From: an uncultured candidate division Zixibacteria bacterium
GTDB taxonomy: Bacteria > Zixibacteria > MSB-5A5 > GN15 > PGXB01
Assembly: GCA_937925655.1 (NCBI GenBank)
Contig: CALAMC010000067.1
Span: 1-64,000 of the forward strand
Reading direction: 5' to 3'
Length of the DNA: 64,000 nucleotides
Part shown: piece after piece, positions 36,378 through 45,570 of the stretch
Position numbering within the stretch: position 1 is the stretch's first letter
Layout: each line of letters starts with the position of its first letter
Made by a program: the position numbers and the translations under genes
The notes under the pieces: model-generated
Told to the model about the DNA's origin: nothing
Database searches by the model: none
Seen by the model: the letters and a program-made list of their open reading frames with translations, nothing else

Positions 36378-37162
36378 CCCACCGGCATAATCAGAATGGC
36401 GGCTTCATTTTGTCCGTCAATTTGAAGCAGTTCATTCAAGGCGGCATCGTTAAAGGCTCCCACGGCGACCGTCCCCAGCCCCAGCGATGTAGCCTGCAAA
36501 TATATGTTCTGGCAAATCGCCCCGGCCTCGATGTATGTATAGCGATAGCCGCGATCGGCGTATTTTCGTGTGGACCGATCAAAGCGGGCCGCTAAAATGA
36601 CGGTAATGGGGGAGCGGCCCACGCAGGCCTGGCGATTGGCCGCGACATTAAGTTCTCCCGCATAAGTGCCTTCCCGGATTAATTCAAGGGAATGATCGGA
36701 AACCTGAAAATGATATAAACCAGCGTCGAACCCTTCTACGTTATTGATTACCACGTAGATTTCCATAGGATAGAGGGCGCCTCCCGACGGCACCGTACGA
36801 CGCGAGTTCAATTCGCCGGGGGAGTGCCGGGTAATACCATAGGCGGCCTGAAGCAGTATGCTCATATAATCCGGCGATATAGAAGAATCTTTGAAGTTTC
36901 TGACCGATTGCCGCAGTCGCAGGGCATCCTCAAAAGAAAGGCCGCTGAATTCTATTGGCGGTAATTTTGCCTTGGGACTATCCCGGTAGGTTTTATAAAG
37001 CGGAAGTGAATCGCCGAATTTCAGATTATCAGAAACGGCGCCATGTTCATCGAAACCGGTTTCATGATGAAATTTCTCCCCGATCGACATGGGTCTATCC
37101 TGCGTCGCCGCCGGGCAGAAAATCAGGATAAAGGATAAAGCCGTGTAAAGATAAATTTTCAT
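36365..37162 (-). CDS. SagB/ThcOx-type nitroreductase-fold oxidoreductase, exported
   Basis: A 265-residue protein with an N-terminal hydrophobic segment (MKIYLYTALSFILIFCPAA) that looks like a signal peptide. It has the nitroreductase-fold FMN motifs of SagB dehydrogenases: RQSVRNF, a TVPSGGALYPMEIYVV block, GLYHF, and EAGAICQNIYLQATSLGLGTVAVGAF. SagB proteins oxidise azolines in peptide natural products, but exported stand-alone versions are common in bacteria with no known substrate, and no cyclodehydratase or precursor peptide is nearby. GGGGAG ribosome site. It overlaps the zinc-finger gene by 13 bases when the longer start of that gene is used. Confidence 0.8.
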   Translation of the reverse strand: MKIYLYTALSFILIFCPAATQDRPMSIGEKFHHETGFDEHGAVSDNLKFGDSLPLYKTYRDSPKAKLPPIEFSGLSFEDALRLRQSVRNFKDSSISPDYMSILLQAAYGITRHSPGELNSRRTVPSGGALYPMEIYVVINNVEGFDAGLYHFQVSDHSLELIREGTYAGELNVAANRQACVGRSPITVILAARFDRSTRKYADRGYRYTYIEAGAICQNIYLQATSLGLGTVAVGAFNDAALNELLQIDGQNEAAILIMPVGWPH

Positions 37163-37241
37163 TTATAACTCCCCATTTTATTCAGCGCTTGCTTAATGAT
37201 TTAAGATAATATACATTCGAGTAAAAATTAAGGATAAAATC

Positions 37242-38411
37242 ATGAAGACGGCTCTTGTTGCCGACCCGGTCGGTATCCTGGCGGTGTTAGCCGGGATTAC
37301 CGCGTTTTTTTTCTTCGTTGAAAAGAAAACGGGGTGGAAGTTATTCAATTATATTCCGCCGCTCATATTCATATATATGATTCCTCTGGTGTTGTCGAAT
37401 ACCGGAGTGATCGCCAATGAGTCATCCGTTTACTCTTTTATGAGCGCGACCATCCTGCCGATGTTTTTGATTATCATGCTGCTTGACGTAAAGGTGATAC
37501 CGGCTATACGGGTTATGGGGCGCGGGATATTCGTCATGCTGATGGGTACTGCGGGGGTCATTATCGGGGCCCCGATTGCTTATTTTCTGGTCAAGGACGG
37601 ATTAAATGCGGAAGCTTGGAAGGGTTTCGGGGCGCTGGCGGGAAGCTGGATTGGTGGGACGGGAAATATGGCCGCAATCAGTGAAGCCATTGGTACGTCG
37701 CCTGCGGATTTCGGGCTGGCGGCCATATCGGATAATCTGGTCTATATCGTCTGGCTGCCGATTCTGCTGGCTTCGAAAAATATGGCGACGTGGTTTCATA
37801 AGTTTACAAAAGTGAATCCCAATCGAATAGAAATGCTTAAAAACGCCTCGGGTGAGTTGGTGACGGACAAGGGCAAAATGGAAATGCGTCATTTATTGTA
37901 TTTGATTTTTCTGGGACTGGTTTGCGCCTGGATAGCCGACATTATATCTCGGCATCTGCCCGAATATCGGCCTATTCTCGGCGCCAGTTCATGGAAAATT
38001 CTGGTTATCACGACGCTGGGGCTTTTGCTTTCTGTTTCGCCTGCTCGCAACATTCCGGGCAGTCATGCCGTGGCCATGGCGTTAATATACCTGTTCGTGG
38101 CGAACATGGGCGCCCGTGCCAATGTGCAGGAGCTGGCCGGGCAGGCGCCCTGGTTTTTATTGGGGGCCTATATCTGGATATTTATACATGGATTTTTCTG
38201 TGTGTTGGGGGCAAAGATTTTCAGGGTCGATGTACATTCGACGGCGATTGCGTCGGCGGCGAATATCGGGGGAGCGGCCAGCGCACCTATCGTGGCCGCC
38301 TGTCATAATGAGAGTCTGGTGCCGATCAGCATATTGATGGCGCTGATCGGTTATGCCATAGGCAATTACTGTGCTTTAGTCACGGCCTGGTTGTGTTCAC
38401 TGGTTGCATGA
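37242..38411 (+). CDS. DUF819-family membrane protein
   Basis: A 389-residue polytopic protein with about 11-12 hydrophobic helices and the DUF819 (YjcL-like) hallmarks: YIPPLIFIYMIPL near the N-terminus, SWIGGTGNMAAI, and near the end ASAANIGGAASAPIVAA. The two glycine-rich blocks resemble the inverted-repeat core of secondary transporters. Substrate unknown. AAGGA ribosome site; divergent from the SagB-type gene and ending two bases from the kinase gene on the other strand. Confidence 0.85.
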   Translation: MKTALVADPVGILAVLAGITAFFFFVEKKTGWKLFNYIPPLIFIYMIPLVLSNTGVIANESSVYSFMSATILPMFLIIMLLDVKVIPAIRVMGRGIFVMLMGTAGVIIGAPIAYFLVKDGLNAEAWKGFGALAGSWIGGTGNMAAISEAIGTSPADFGLAAISDNLVYIVWLPILLASKNMATWFHKFTKVNPNRIEMLKNASGELVTDKGKMEMRHLLYLIFLGLVCAWIADIISRHLPEYRPILGASSWKILVITTLGLLLSVSPARNIPGSHAVAMALIYLFVANMGARANVQELAGQAPWFLLGAYIWIFIHGFFCVLGAKIFRVDVHSTAIASAANIGGAASAPIVAACHNESLVPISILMALIGYAIGNYCALVTAWLCSLVA

Positions 38412-38413
38412 CT

Positions 38414-40831
38414 TTATTCTTTCGAAATCGAAAAATGCGGGTCTAAAAGCAGTTCTTTTTCGGTCGGGCCGGCATACGTTTGCATTGATAACTCAATAAT
38501 TTCTTTAGCCCTTTGCGGATTATTCAATAAGGCGTAGACGCGAGCGATATTATACAAAACTTCGCCATCTGTTTCGCTGCTGCAGTTGATATTTTCGACC
38601 AGTCCCCGGGCCTTATCAAAATCGCCCAATCCAGCGAGGGCGAGGGCCTTATAGACTGTGACATAAATATTACCGGGGTCATTCTTTTCGTACTCTCCGC
38701 CCGATTCAATAGAAAGCTTAAAGGCCTTTTCCGCCTCCAATTTATTGCCGGCGATATTTTCCAGCAGACCGCTGTAATAATGGGCAATGAAGACCACATG
38801 TCTATTTGCGACCGACTCGGCAAAGCACTTACGAGCCTTATCATACTCACCCATGAACATGTAAACGTATCCGGACGATATAAAGCAATTCGGGTCGCCT
38901 TTGTATTTGGACGCCAGATTGAAATTTTCAAGGGCTAAATCGGGCAACCCCAGTTTAAGATAAATGGTTCCGAGATTATAATAAGCGCGCCCGTAATCGG
39001 GTCCGAGTTCAATGGCTCGACGCAAGGTGGCCATGGCCAGAGTATATTTCCGTAAATCCATGTTCATAAGGCTTAAAAGCAAAAGTGTTTCCAGGTCGGT
39101 CGGGGCAAGTTGCAGAGTCTTGGTTGCCCATTCAATGGCTTTGTCGTAATCCCCCTGTATTTGCTTCAGCCAGGCCAGAGTTCGGAAGCCAACTGCATAT
39201 TTGGGATTAAGTTCAATGGCCCGTAAAAGCGATTTTTCCGCCTGATTAAAGTTTCCCATAAACATCTGACATCGTCCCAGCGAACGGTGTCCCTCGGCCA
39301 GTCGCGGGTTAATGGTGACGGCATGCTTGGCGGCTTCAATGGCGGACATGATTTTCTCCGGAGTATGGTCATAATAAGCATGGTATTGGAAGGCATAAAC
39401 ATCAGATATCCCGGCATAAGCCACAGCCATGTAAGGATCGATATTAATGGCCTTTTTGAACATATCGACAGCGAACTCAAGGTCCTCCGGTTTATTGGTC
39501 TGATAATAACTTTTGCCTTTAAGATAATAATCATAGGCAGAAACGTTGGTTTTCAGTATATCATTAACTTCGATGGCCGAGAATCCGGTGACATCGGCGA
39601 GCCGAATCGAAGCGTCTTCGGCCGCTTTCGACAAGATTTCGAATAAATCTTCAACTTTGCCGTCGTATTTTTGCACAAAAATAAGCTTGTCCCCACCCTG
39701 ACCGAAAATACTAAGGCTTAATTTAATAATATTGCCCAGCTTCATAAGAGAGCCAGTCATGACGAAATCAGTGCGGCATTTTTTAAAAATTTCGGGTATA
39801 TCGCGTGGCACCGAGGTGGCGGGTTCTGCCGTGACAATTATATCTGTTCTTTTGGCCAGTTCATTGCGGATATCATCGGTAAAACCTTCGACAAAATAAT
39901 CCCAGCTGTGATCCCCCGATAGATTTTTAAGATGAATAATGGTGATGCTCTGTCTGGGGCGGAGGCAGGGTATTTCTGCGGCTGTGGGGGCGGAAACCCG
40001 GCTGGAATTAATAAATTCAATAACCTCGGCCATGTTATCATAGCGGTCGGCCGGTGATTTAGATATCAATTTTTGTATCAGAAAACCGACCCACGCCGGA
40101 AGGGAAGAATTCAATTCGCAAGGAGCAGGCGGGTCCTCGTGCAAAATCGAATACATGATACTGGCGGAATACTCGCCCTCAAACGGTCGCTGTCCCGTGA
40201 ATAACTCGTAGAGAATAATTCCGAAGCTGAATAAATCAGATTTCGGGGTCAGCGCTTCCCCGGACAGCTGTTCCGGCGACAGATAGAGTAGGGTGCCCTC
40301 GACGTTGCCCCGGGCATCGACGCTGTCGGTTTGAATGGATTTGGCCAAACCGAAATCAAGAATTTTAACCTGACCGTCAGCATTAACGCCGATATTTTCC
40401 GGTTTTAAATCGCGATGAATGAGACCGGCTTCATGAGCGGCCTGAATTCCTCGGGCGATTTGAAGGGCAAGGTCTATTTTCTGTTCGAAATCCAGATTTT
40501 TGGCAAATTCTGTAAGAGTATGACCAGTAATGAGTTCGAGTGCGATAAAGGGGGTATTGTTGATTTCAGACTGCTCCAGGACGGCTACTATATTCGGCGA
40601 ATTTATGCTGGCCGCGATTTGTGCCTCTCGTGCGAGTTTGGTTCGATATTCCGGCGCTTCGGCCAGTTTTTTATGAATCAATTTCAGGGCCACTTCGCGG
40701 TTGAGGACCGGGTCATAGGCTTTGTAAACCGTCCCCATTCCGCCCCGCCCCAAGACTTCGCGGATTTCGTATTTGCCAAAATATGAGCCGCTGGCCAGCA
40801 TATCGAATATATTTCTCCGATAATCAAGCAT
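38414..40831 (-). CDS. Ser/Thr protein kinase with TolB-like and TPR domains
   Basis: An 805-residue multidomain protein with no transmembrane segment. Residues about 20-285 are a Hanks-type kinase: glycine loop GRGGMGTV, Lys50 (VALK), HRDLKPEN at 139-146, DFG at 159-161. Residues about 295-430 match the TolB/FlgO-like domain found in adenylate cyclase and kinase-TPR proteins (SITIIHLKNLSGD...YFVEGFTDDIRNELA). From about 440 onward there are roughly nine TPR motifs (YDYYLKGKSYY, AEGHRSLGRCQMFMGNF, GRAYYNLGTIYLKLG). An internal ATG at 40801, with GGAG upstream, could be the true start. Likely a cytoplasmic signalling hub, divergent from a SpoIIE-type phosphatase gene. Confidence 0.9.
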   Translation of the reverse strand: MLDYRRNIFDMLASGSYFGKYEIREVLGRGGMGTVYKAYDPVLNREVALKLIHKKLAEAPEYRTKLAREAQIAASINSPNIVAVLEQSEINNTPFIALELITGHTLTEFAKNLDFEQKIDLALQIARGIQAAHEAGLIHRDLKPENIGVNADGQVKILDFGLAKSIQTDSVDARGNVEGTLLYLSPEQLSGEALTPKSDLFSFGIILYELFTGQRPFEGEYSASIMYSILHEDPPAPCELNSSLPAWVGFLIQKLISKSPADRYDNMAEVIEFINSSRVSAPTAAEIPCLRPRQSITIIHLKNLSGDHSWDYFVEGFTDDIRNELAKRTDIIVTAEPATSVPRDIPEIFKKCRTDFVMTGSLMKLGNIIKLSLSIFGQGGDKLIFVQKYDGKVEDLFEILSKAAEDASIRLADVTGFSAIEVNDILKTNVSAYDYYLKGKSYYQTNKPEDLEFAVDMFKKAINIDPYMAVAYAGISDVYAFQYHAYYDHTPEKIMSAIEAAKHAVTINPRLAEGHRSLGRCQMFMGNFNQAEKSLLRAIELNPKYAVGFRTLAWLKQIQGDYDKAIEWATKTLQLAPTDLETLLLLSLMNMDLRKYTLAMATLRRAIELGPDYGRAYYNLGTIYLKLGLPDLALENFNLASKYKGDPNCFISSGYVYMFMGEYDKARKCFAESVANRHVVFIAHYYSGLLENIAGNKLEAEKAFKLSIESGGEYEKNDPGNIYVTVYKALALAGLGDFDKARGLVENINCSSETDGEVLYNIARVYALLNNPQRAKEIIELSMQTYAGPTEKELLLDPHFSISKE

Positions 40832-40921
40832 TTAGGCGTTGATTGTCGGCCTTCAAATTTTTATTATTAATCGATTAAGTAAATATAATATAAATCGCCT
40901 TAAACAAACATATTTATCATT

Positions 40922-42205
40922 ATGCCGGATATTTCGGAACAGGAGCTTAACAGGCTAAAAAGTGCCATTTCCGAATTGTCGGCACTCAATCAGATTGCCG
41001 GGGCGATAAACGTTGCCATGTCGGTCGATAAAATATCACAAATTATTATCGACCATTGTTTGAAAAAACTGGCGGCGGCGCAGGGAACGATTTTTCTACT
41101 CGACGAAGAAGAGAAAGCGGACCAATTGAAGACATTCGTCCGTAAAATGGATTCGGGGATAGAGCAGATACCGCTTCGGCTGAATCTTAATCTGACCGGT
41201 TGGATAATAAAAAACAAAAAAATCCTGCTAAGCAATCAGCCTCAAACCGATAATCGTTTTATCGATATGGACTTCAATGAAATCGGCGTTAAATCCATTC
41301 TGGCGGCACCGCTTTTGACCCGTAAAGGCCTGGTTGGAGTTCTGGCGATTTTCAATAAAAACGGTGATGGTGGATTTACCGAAGAGGATAAAAGATTCGC
41401 CGGAATCGTGGCTACACAGACGGCGAGTGTGATTGAAAATGCGCGGCTTTTCGAGCGCGAGAAAAAGCTGATCACGATTGAAGAAGAGTTGAATATCGCG
41501 CAAAAAATCCAGCGCGGATTTCTTCCCAAAAACGATTATATCGGGATCGCGGCAGAGGTTTGCGGTATCAACCGCCCGGCCAAGGAAATGGGCGGAGATT
41601 ATTTTGACATTGTTGATTTGGGCAATGATCGGATTTTTATTTCGCTGGGAGACGTTTCCGGTAAGGGAGTTCCAGCGGCGCTGCTTATGGCCAATGCCCA
41701 GGCGGTTTTGCGCTCACAATTATCGCGAATGGATCCCCAGACACTTCCAGATATAGCCGGAAGCTTGAATCACCTGATTTATCAATTCACAACCCCGGCC
41801 GAATATATCACCGGAATATTCGGATTCTTCGACAATCGCAGCGGCGTGTTGCACTATATCAATGCCGGGCATTTGCCGCCGATAATTATTGCCGGCGACG
41901 GGTCATGCCGGTTTTATGAGAGGGCCGATCTCGTGTTCGGAGTTTTGCCGGATGTCTTGTATATGCCAAATGAAATTCAGCTTAAATCCGGTGAAACGGC
42001 GTTTATTTATACCGACGGCATCACTGAAGCGGAGAATCCCGATGGCGAACAATATGGTCAGGAGCGTTTGTGCAGTTTTTTGGCCCATGCCCGCCATACT
42101 GATGCAGCCGCTCTGCGCGATAATCTACTGAACGAACTATCATCGTTTCGCTCGGGGGCGGCGCAATCCGATGATATAACCCTGCTTGTCATCAGAAGGA
42201 AATGA
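40922..42205 (+). CDS. GAF-domain SpoIIE/PP2C-type serine phosphatase
   Basis: A 427-residue protein. Residues about 20-175 are a GAF domain (LNQIAGAINVAM... ending VATQTASVIENARLFERE), followed by a short helical linker (EEELNIAQKIQRGFLP) typical of RsbU-like enzymes. The SpoIIE/PP2C catalytic core has KEMGGDYFDI and GDVSGKGVPAAL (metal-binding Asp), then GHLPPIII, YTDGITEAEN and DDITLLVIRR. Such enzymes dephosphorylate anti-sigma-factor antagonists or similar. No STAS or HATPase_c gene is in view; the adjacent divergent kinase is the obvious candidate partner. Confidence 0.9.
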   Translation: MPDISEQELNRLKSAISELSALNQIAGAINVAMSVDKISQIIIDHCLKKLAAAQGTIFLLDEEEKADQLKTFVRKMDSGIEQIPLRLNLNLTGWIIKNKKILLSNQPQTDNRFIDMDFNEIGVKSILAAPLLTRKGLVGVLAIFNKNGDGGFTEEDKRFAGIVATQTASVIENARLFEREKKLITIEEELNIAQKIQRGFLPKNDYIGIAAEVCGINRPAKEMGGDYFDIVDLGNDRIFISLGDVSGKGVPAALLMANAQAVLRSQLSRMDPQTLPDIAGSLNHLIYQFTTPAEYITGIFGFFDNRSGVLHYINAGHLPPIIIAGDGSCRFYERADLVFGVLPDVLYMPNEIQLKSGETAFIYTDGITEAENPDGEQYGQERLCSFLAHARHTDAAALRDNLLNELSSFRSGAAQSDDITLLVIRRK

Positions 42206-42223
42206 ACCGCCGGTTGAAAAATC

Positions 42224-44287
42224 ATGAAAAAAATCCCGGAAAATATTGTCGTTTCGGCATTATTGCTGGTGATTGTCGTATTCCTGATTGTTCGTTTTCT
42301 TTTTCTTGATGCGGACCCGCCGTTGTATTTTCAGAATACTTCTCAGGATCTTTTAACCGACCCATACAACGTTACCGCTTGTGCCCGGCATAAAGCCCTG
42401 TTCGACAGCTGGGATATATTCGATTATCATCGCTGGGAAGCCTTTAAATATTCGCTTTCATCGGCCTGGGCCTATGTATTCTTCAAACTCGGCGGAGTTT
42501 CACGGACGTCAGCCAATCTTTCGGCGGTTTTATTAAGCACTTTATCGCTTTTAATGTTCGTTGCGGTTTTGTATAGAAGTTCGAGGCGGGCCGCGGTGAT
42601 TGCGGCTGCCCTGCTTTTGATGAATGCCTTTTTGATAATATACGGGCGTTATCCGTTTCTTGAAAACGGCCTGCTTTTTTTAAGTGTTTTGTTGTCTGCG
42701 GTATTCATCCTTTACTACCCTCATAAATGGTCTGTTGTCGCCGCGGCCGTCCTGACATCACTGTGCGTGCTGTCGGGCAAAGCCTATGGTATTGTCATGG
42801 CGGTACCCGTCATGGCGGTAATAATCATCGAACGCCGATCGCGATGGTTTATCGATATGGGATTATATATTTTCTCCGGAATATTATCGGGCATTATCCT
42901 GGCATGGCTTTACTATGGATCGCATTATGATGCAGTATATTTTTATATGTCCGAACAATCCACCGGGCTCTATGGCTTCCCCGAAGCATTGACATCGGTT
43001 ATCGTCTTTTTTGAACAACTGGTCAGTTTCGGCGGGCAATCCCGGTTTTATTACCTGTCACCATTTTTGCTATTGTTGCTGTTCGTTGCCATGCTAACCC
43101 TGCTGTTGCGTGACGTCAACCTATTCGATTTGTTAAAAAACAACCGAGCACTGGCCTTTTGTCTTTTATGGTTTTTAGGCGCCTTTTTATTTTTGATGGT
43201 GTTCAATCACCGACCTTTGCGATACCGCATGTTTCTGATGCCGCCACTGTGCGGCTTGATCGCCCTTGTTTTTGCCGGGGAATATCCGGGCGAAATACGA
43301 CGACCCAATGTCCCTCGCCTGATCGGTATATTATTGCTGTGCTGGCATCTGGCGGTGCAACTGATTTTCCTGGCCTATTCATCCACCGTGACGACAGAAC
43401 AGCACCTTAATATCAGCATGATGGGATTGATTCCCGGCTCGATTCTGGCATTTATCATATACCTATTTTATCGTCATGTATTTTTGATCGTAAATTACAA
43501 ATGCATCGTGCCGATGATGCTGATTATTTTGGCCGTGTTTTACCAGGGAATCTGGTTATACGATTGGTTTTCGCATCGTGTTTACTCGTTGAAACGCGCA
43601 AACATTGATATCGCGCAGATTCTCGCCCCGGAGTCGGTGGTGATGGGTCCGTATTCGCAGGCATTAACGATCGACAATAGGCTGAAATCTTTCACTTATA
43701 TGTTCGGTCTGACCAAGGTCGAACGTGATTTATTCGCCGGTTTTCCTTTTACGCATGTCGCGACGGATATGGCCAATTGGGAGAGGGCAGTCCGGTTGTT
43801 TCCGGACCTGAACAAACTGGAATCGGAAACGCGGTACTGGGTCAGGGAGTTTTCGATTGATATTTATCGCCTTCCCGAAAAGGCCCGGCATCATACATAT
43901 CACGCGACCGATTTTGAAACCGGACGCGGCTTCTTATACTCGACCTATCCGGAAAGCACGGCCTATTACGCATATCGATTTCTTGAACGGTATCCCGATA
44001 ATACTTCGGGATTGACGCTATTGTCGGATTACTACCTGGTAACGGGGCAGATCACCAGGGGCCTGTCGGTAATGGATGAAATAAATGCTTTGCACCCCGA
44101 TGATTATTCGTTTTGCATCGAAAGCGGTTTTAAATATTACAAAGTATATTTGCTGACCGGCCGACCGGAAATATTGTCCAAAGCCGACAGTCTGTTCGAA
44201 CGCGCCATAGAACTGAATCCTCTGGCAGAGGAAACCGTGGCTGATGCCAAGATGCAGGCCGCCCGCGTGATAGAGCCGAACAATTGA
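42224..44287 (+). CDS. Polytopic membrane protein, GT39/GT-C glycosyltransferase-like, with TPR tail
   Basis: A 687-residue protein. About 11-12 hydrophobic helices fill residues 8-470, with an early acidic loop FLDADPPLYFQN followed by helices and a GRYPFLENGLLF segment, the pattern of PMT/ArnT-like GT-C enzymes using lipid-linked sugars. The remaining 200 residues are soluble, ending in TPR-like repeats (ATAYYAYRFLERYPDN, TLLSDYYLVTGQI, SLFERAIELNPLA). The catalytic DxD/DE of the first loop is represented only by DAD, so activity is likely but not certain. It starts 18 bases after the phosphatase gene. Confidence 0.6.
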   Translation: MKKIPENIVVSALLLVIVVFLIVRFLFLDADPPLYFQNTSQDLLTDPYNVTACARHKALFDSWDIFDYHRWEAFKYSLSSAWAYVFFKLGGVSRTSANLSAVLLSTLSLLMFVAVLYRSSRRAAVIAAALLLMNAFLIIYGRYPFLENGLLFLSVLLSAVFILYYPHKWSVVAAAVLTSLCVLSGKAYGIVMAVPVMAVIIIERRSRWFIDMGLYIFSGILSGIILAWLYYGSHYDAVYFYMSEQSTGLYGFPEALTSVIVFFEQLVSFGGQSRFYYLSPFLLLLLFVAMLTLLLRDVNLFDLLKNNRALAFCLLWFLGAFLFLMVFNHRPLRYRMFLMPPLCGLIALVFAGEYPGEIRRPNVPRLIGILLLCWHLAVQLIFLAYSSTVTTEQHLNISMMGLIPGSILAFIIYLFYRHVFLIVNYKCIVPMMLIILAVFYQGIWLYDWFSHRVYSLKRANIDIAQILAPESVVMGPYSQALTIDNRLKSFTYMFGLTKVERDLFAGFPFTHVATDMANWERAVRLFPDLNKLESETRYWVREFSIDIYRLPEKARHHTYHATDFETGRGFLYSTYPESTAYYAYRFLERYPDNTSGLTLLSDYYLVTGQITRGLSVMDEINALHPDDYSFCIESGFKYYKVYLLTGRPEILSKADSLFERAIELNPLAEETVADAKMQAARVIEPNN

Positions 44288-44288
44288 T

Positions 44289-44570
44289 TTACAGCAGGCG
44301 TGTGAAGTCGTCGTATGGAATTACCGGCCAGGTTTCCGTTTCCAAAACGCCTCGGGAATTGATTTCGGAGGCGACGCTGAAGGCCAACGTTTGTTCGGTA
44401 GCGTCGAACAGGGCCAGATAATCGAATCTTCCGAGCGTTGCAAAAATCTCTCGAACCTTGACACCGTGTTTTTTGAATACATCGAATGATCTATTGATCT
44501 GTGTTGACAGGTTGCCGCGGTCCTTTTTAGCGCTGGGATTGATGGTCATGGCCATAATATAAAGAGCCAT
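44289..44570 (-). CDS. GYD-domain protein
   Basis: A 93-residue protein of the GYD family (dimeric alpha-beta barrel-like), recognised by the layout ALYIMAMTINPSA, a central helix with VFKKHGVKVREIFATLGRFDYLALFDA and a C-terminal strand (ETETWPVIPYDDF). The function of the family is unknown. The start is the ATG at 44570, which has GGAGG five bases upstream; an upstream in-frame start is not supported. Ends one base from the opposite-strand membrane protein gene. Confidence 0.75.
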   Translation of the reverse strand: MALYIMAMTINPSAKKDRGNLSTQINRSFDVFKKHGVKVREIFATLGRFDYLALFDATEQTLAFSVASEINSRGVLETETWPVIPYDDFTRLL

Positions 44571-44640
44571 AAAAACCTCCATATATTAGATATATGTTAA
44601 AAATAATGGGTGGAGTTGATTTGGGCAAGGAAAAGAAGCG

Positions 44641-45570
44641 CTATAACTTCAATTCATCGAAATCCGGCCGCAGCATGTTGTAAAATCCGGATATAATCGA
44701 AAACGCCAGGGGATAATCATCCCTCTGACAAAAATGGCGAATCGGCTTATCCGTGTTGGGTTTAAAAAACTTCAGAGAATGCCCGGAACCGTCGTCAAGG
44801 GCAATTTTTAGAGTGTAGTCCGTTTCGGCAAAATCATATTGGGCGCTGTCTTCGGCCGCGGGAAACCCCGAGGCCGTGAGATTTTTTAAGAGGTCCAATA
44901 TGACCTTTATCTCGGCGGAATTAGCTATATACGAATCTCCGGAAGGTATCTTCGACAGCATCCATAACGTATCCTGCCGGACTACCCGGAACGTTTCTTT
45001 GGGGTATTCAAAGGTCATCTCGACAATGCGGGCGGTGTCGAGGGCAATAATGTGCTTTGAAAGCCACTGGTTGCGCTGGCGACCAAAAGTGTAAGTGATT
45101 TGCTTATTGGACATATACACCAAATTTTCGCCGGGTCTTCGCACATAGGTATGCTTGAAGTCCGGAGCCGGTTTGCCGACGATAATTTCGGACAGCAGGC
45201 GGTCGCCATCGTAAAAATAGACGTGTATACCGCTGGAATCATCGACGTTGAAGTCGAGCTGTCGGTCGGGATTTTCCGAAACGACATTGCCTACGGTCAG
45301 AGAACAGGAGGCGTTCAAGATGTTTTCAATGATTGTACTGTCAGCCAAAAGCGGCGTATTCTCAATCAGATACCACAAGCCGTTATTGAGAAAGAGGTTG
45401 AAGGTATCAAAGGCATTGGTGATTTTGAGGGCGGTTATATCATCGCGGGATAATCCCAGGAAGTTGTGAATATTCTTTCCCGAAATACGTTTTTCCTCGT
45501 GTTTGCTCTGGAAAAACCAGACGGCCGCAATCACTATTAAAGCGGCCAGGGCAACACCCAGCCGTTTCAT
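44641..45570 (-). CDS. DUF4340-domain membrane-anchored protein
   Basis: A 309-residue protein with one N-terminal membrane anchor (residues 4-21) and a periplasmic part typical of DUF4340: ITALKITN, then GLWYLIENTPLLADSTIIENIL, VGKPAPDFKHTYVR and WLSKHIIALDTARIVEMTF. Family function unknown, but it occurs next to GldG-like ABC transporter components, as here. AAGGAG ribosome site; its ATG overlaps the stop of the preceding GldG-like gene (ATGA), so translation is coupled. Last gene of the operon. Confidence 0.85.
   Translation of the reverse strand: MKRLGVALAALIVIAAVWFFQSKHEEKRISGKNIHNFLGLSRDDITALKITNAFDTFNLFLNNGLWYLIENTPLLADSTIIENILNASCSLTVGNVVSENPDRQLDFNVDDSSGIHVYFYDGDRLLSEIIVGKPAPDFKHTYVRRPGENLVYMSNKQITYTFGRQRNQWLSKHIIALDTARIVEMTFEYPKETFRVVRQDTLWMLSKIPSGDSYIANSAEIKVILDLLKNLTASGFPAAEDSAQYDFAETDYTLKIALDDGSGHSLKFFKPNTDKPIRHFCQRDDYPLAFSIISGFYNMLRPDFDELKL

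Noticed and set aside
36365..37162. Azoline peptide (TOMM) biosynthetic cluster
   Set aside because: Only a SagB-type oxidoreductase with a signal peptide is present; there is no YcaO/SagD, SagC or precursor peptide nearby.
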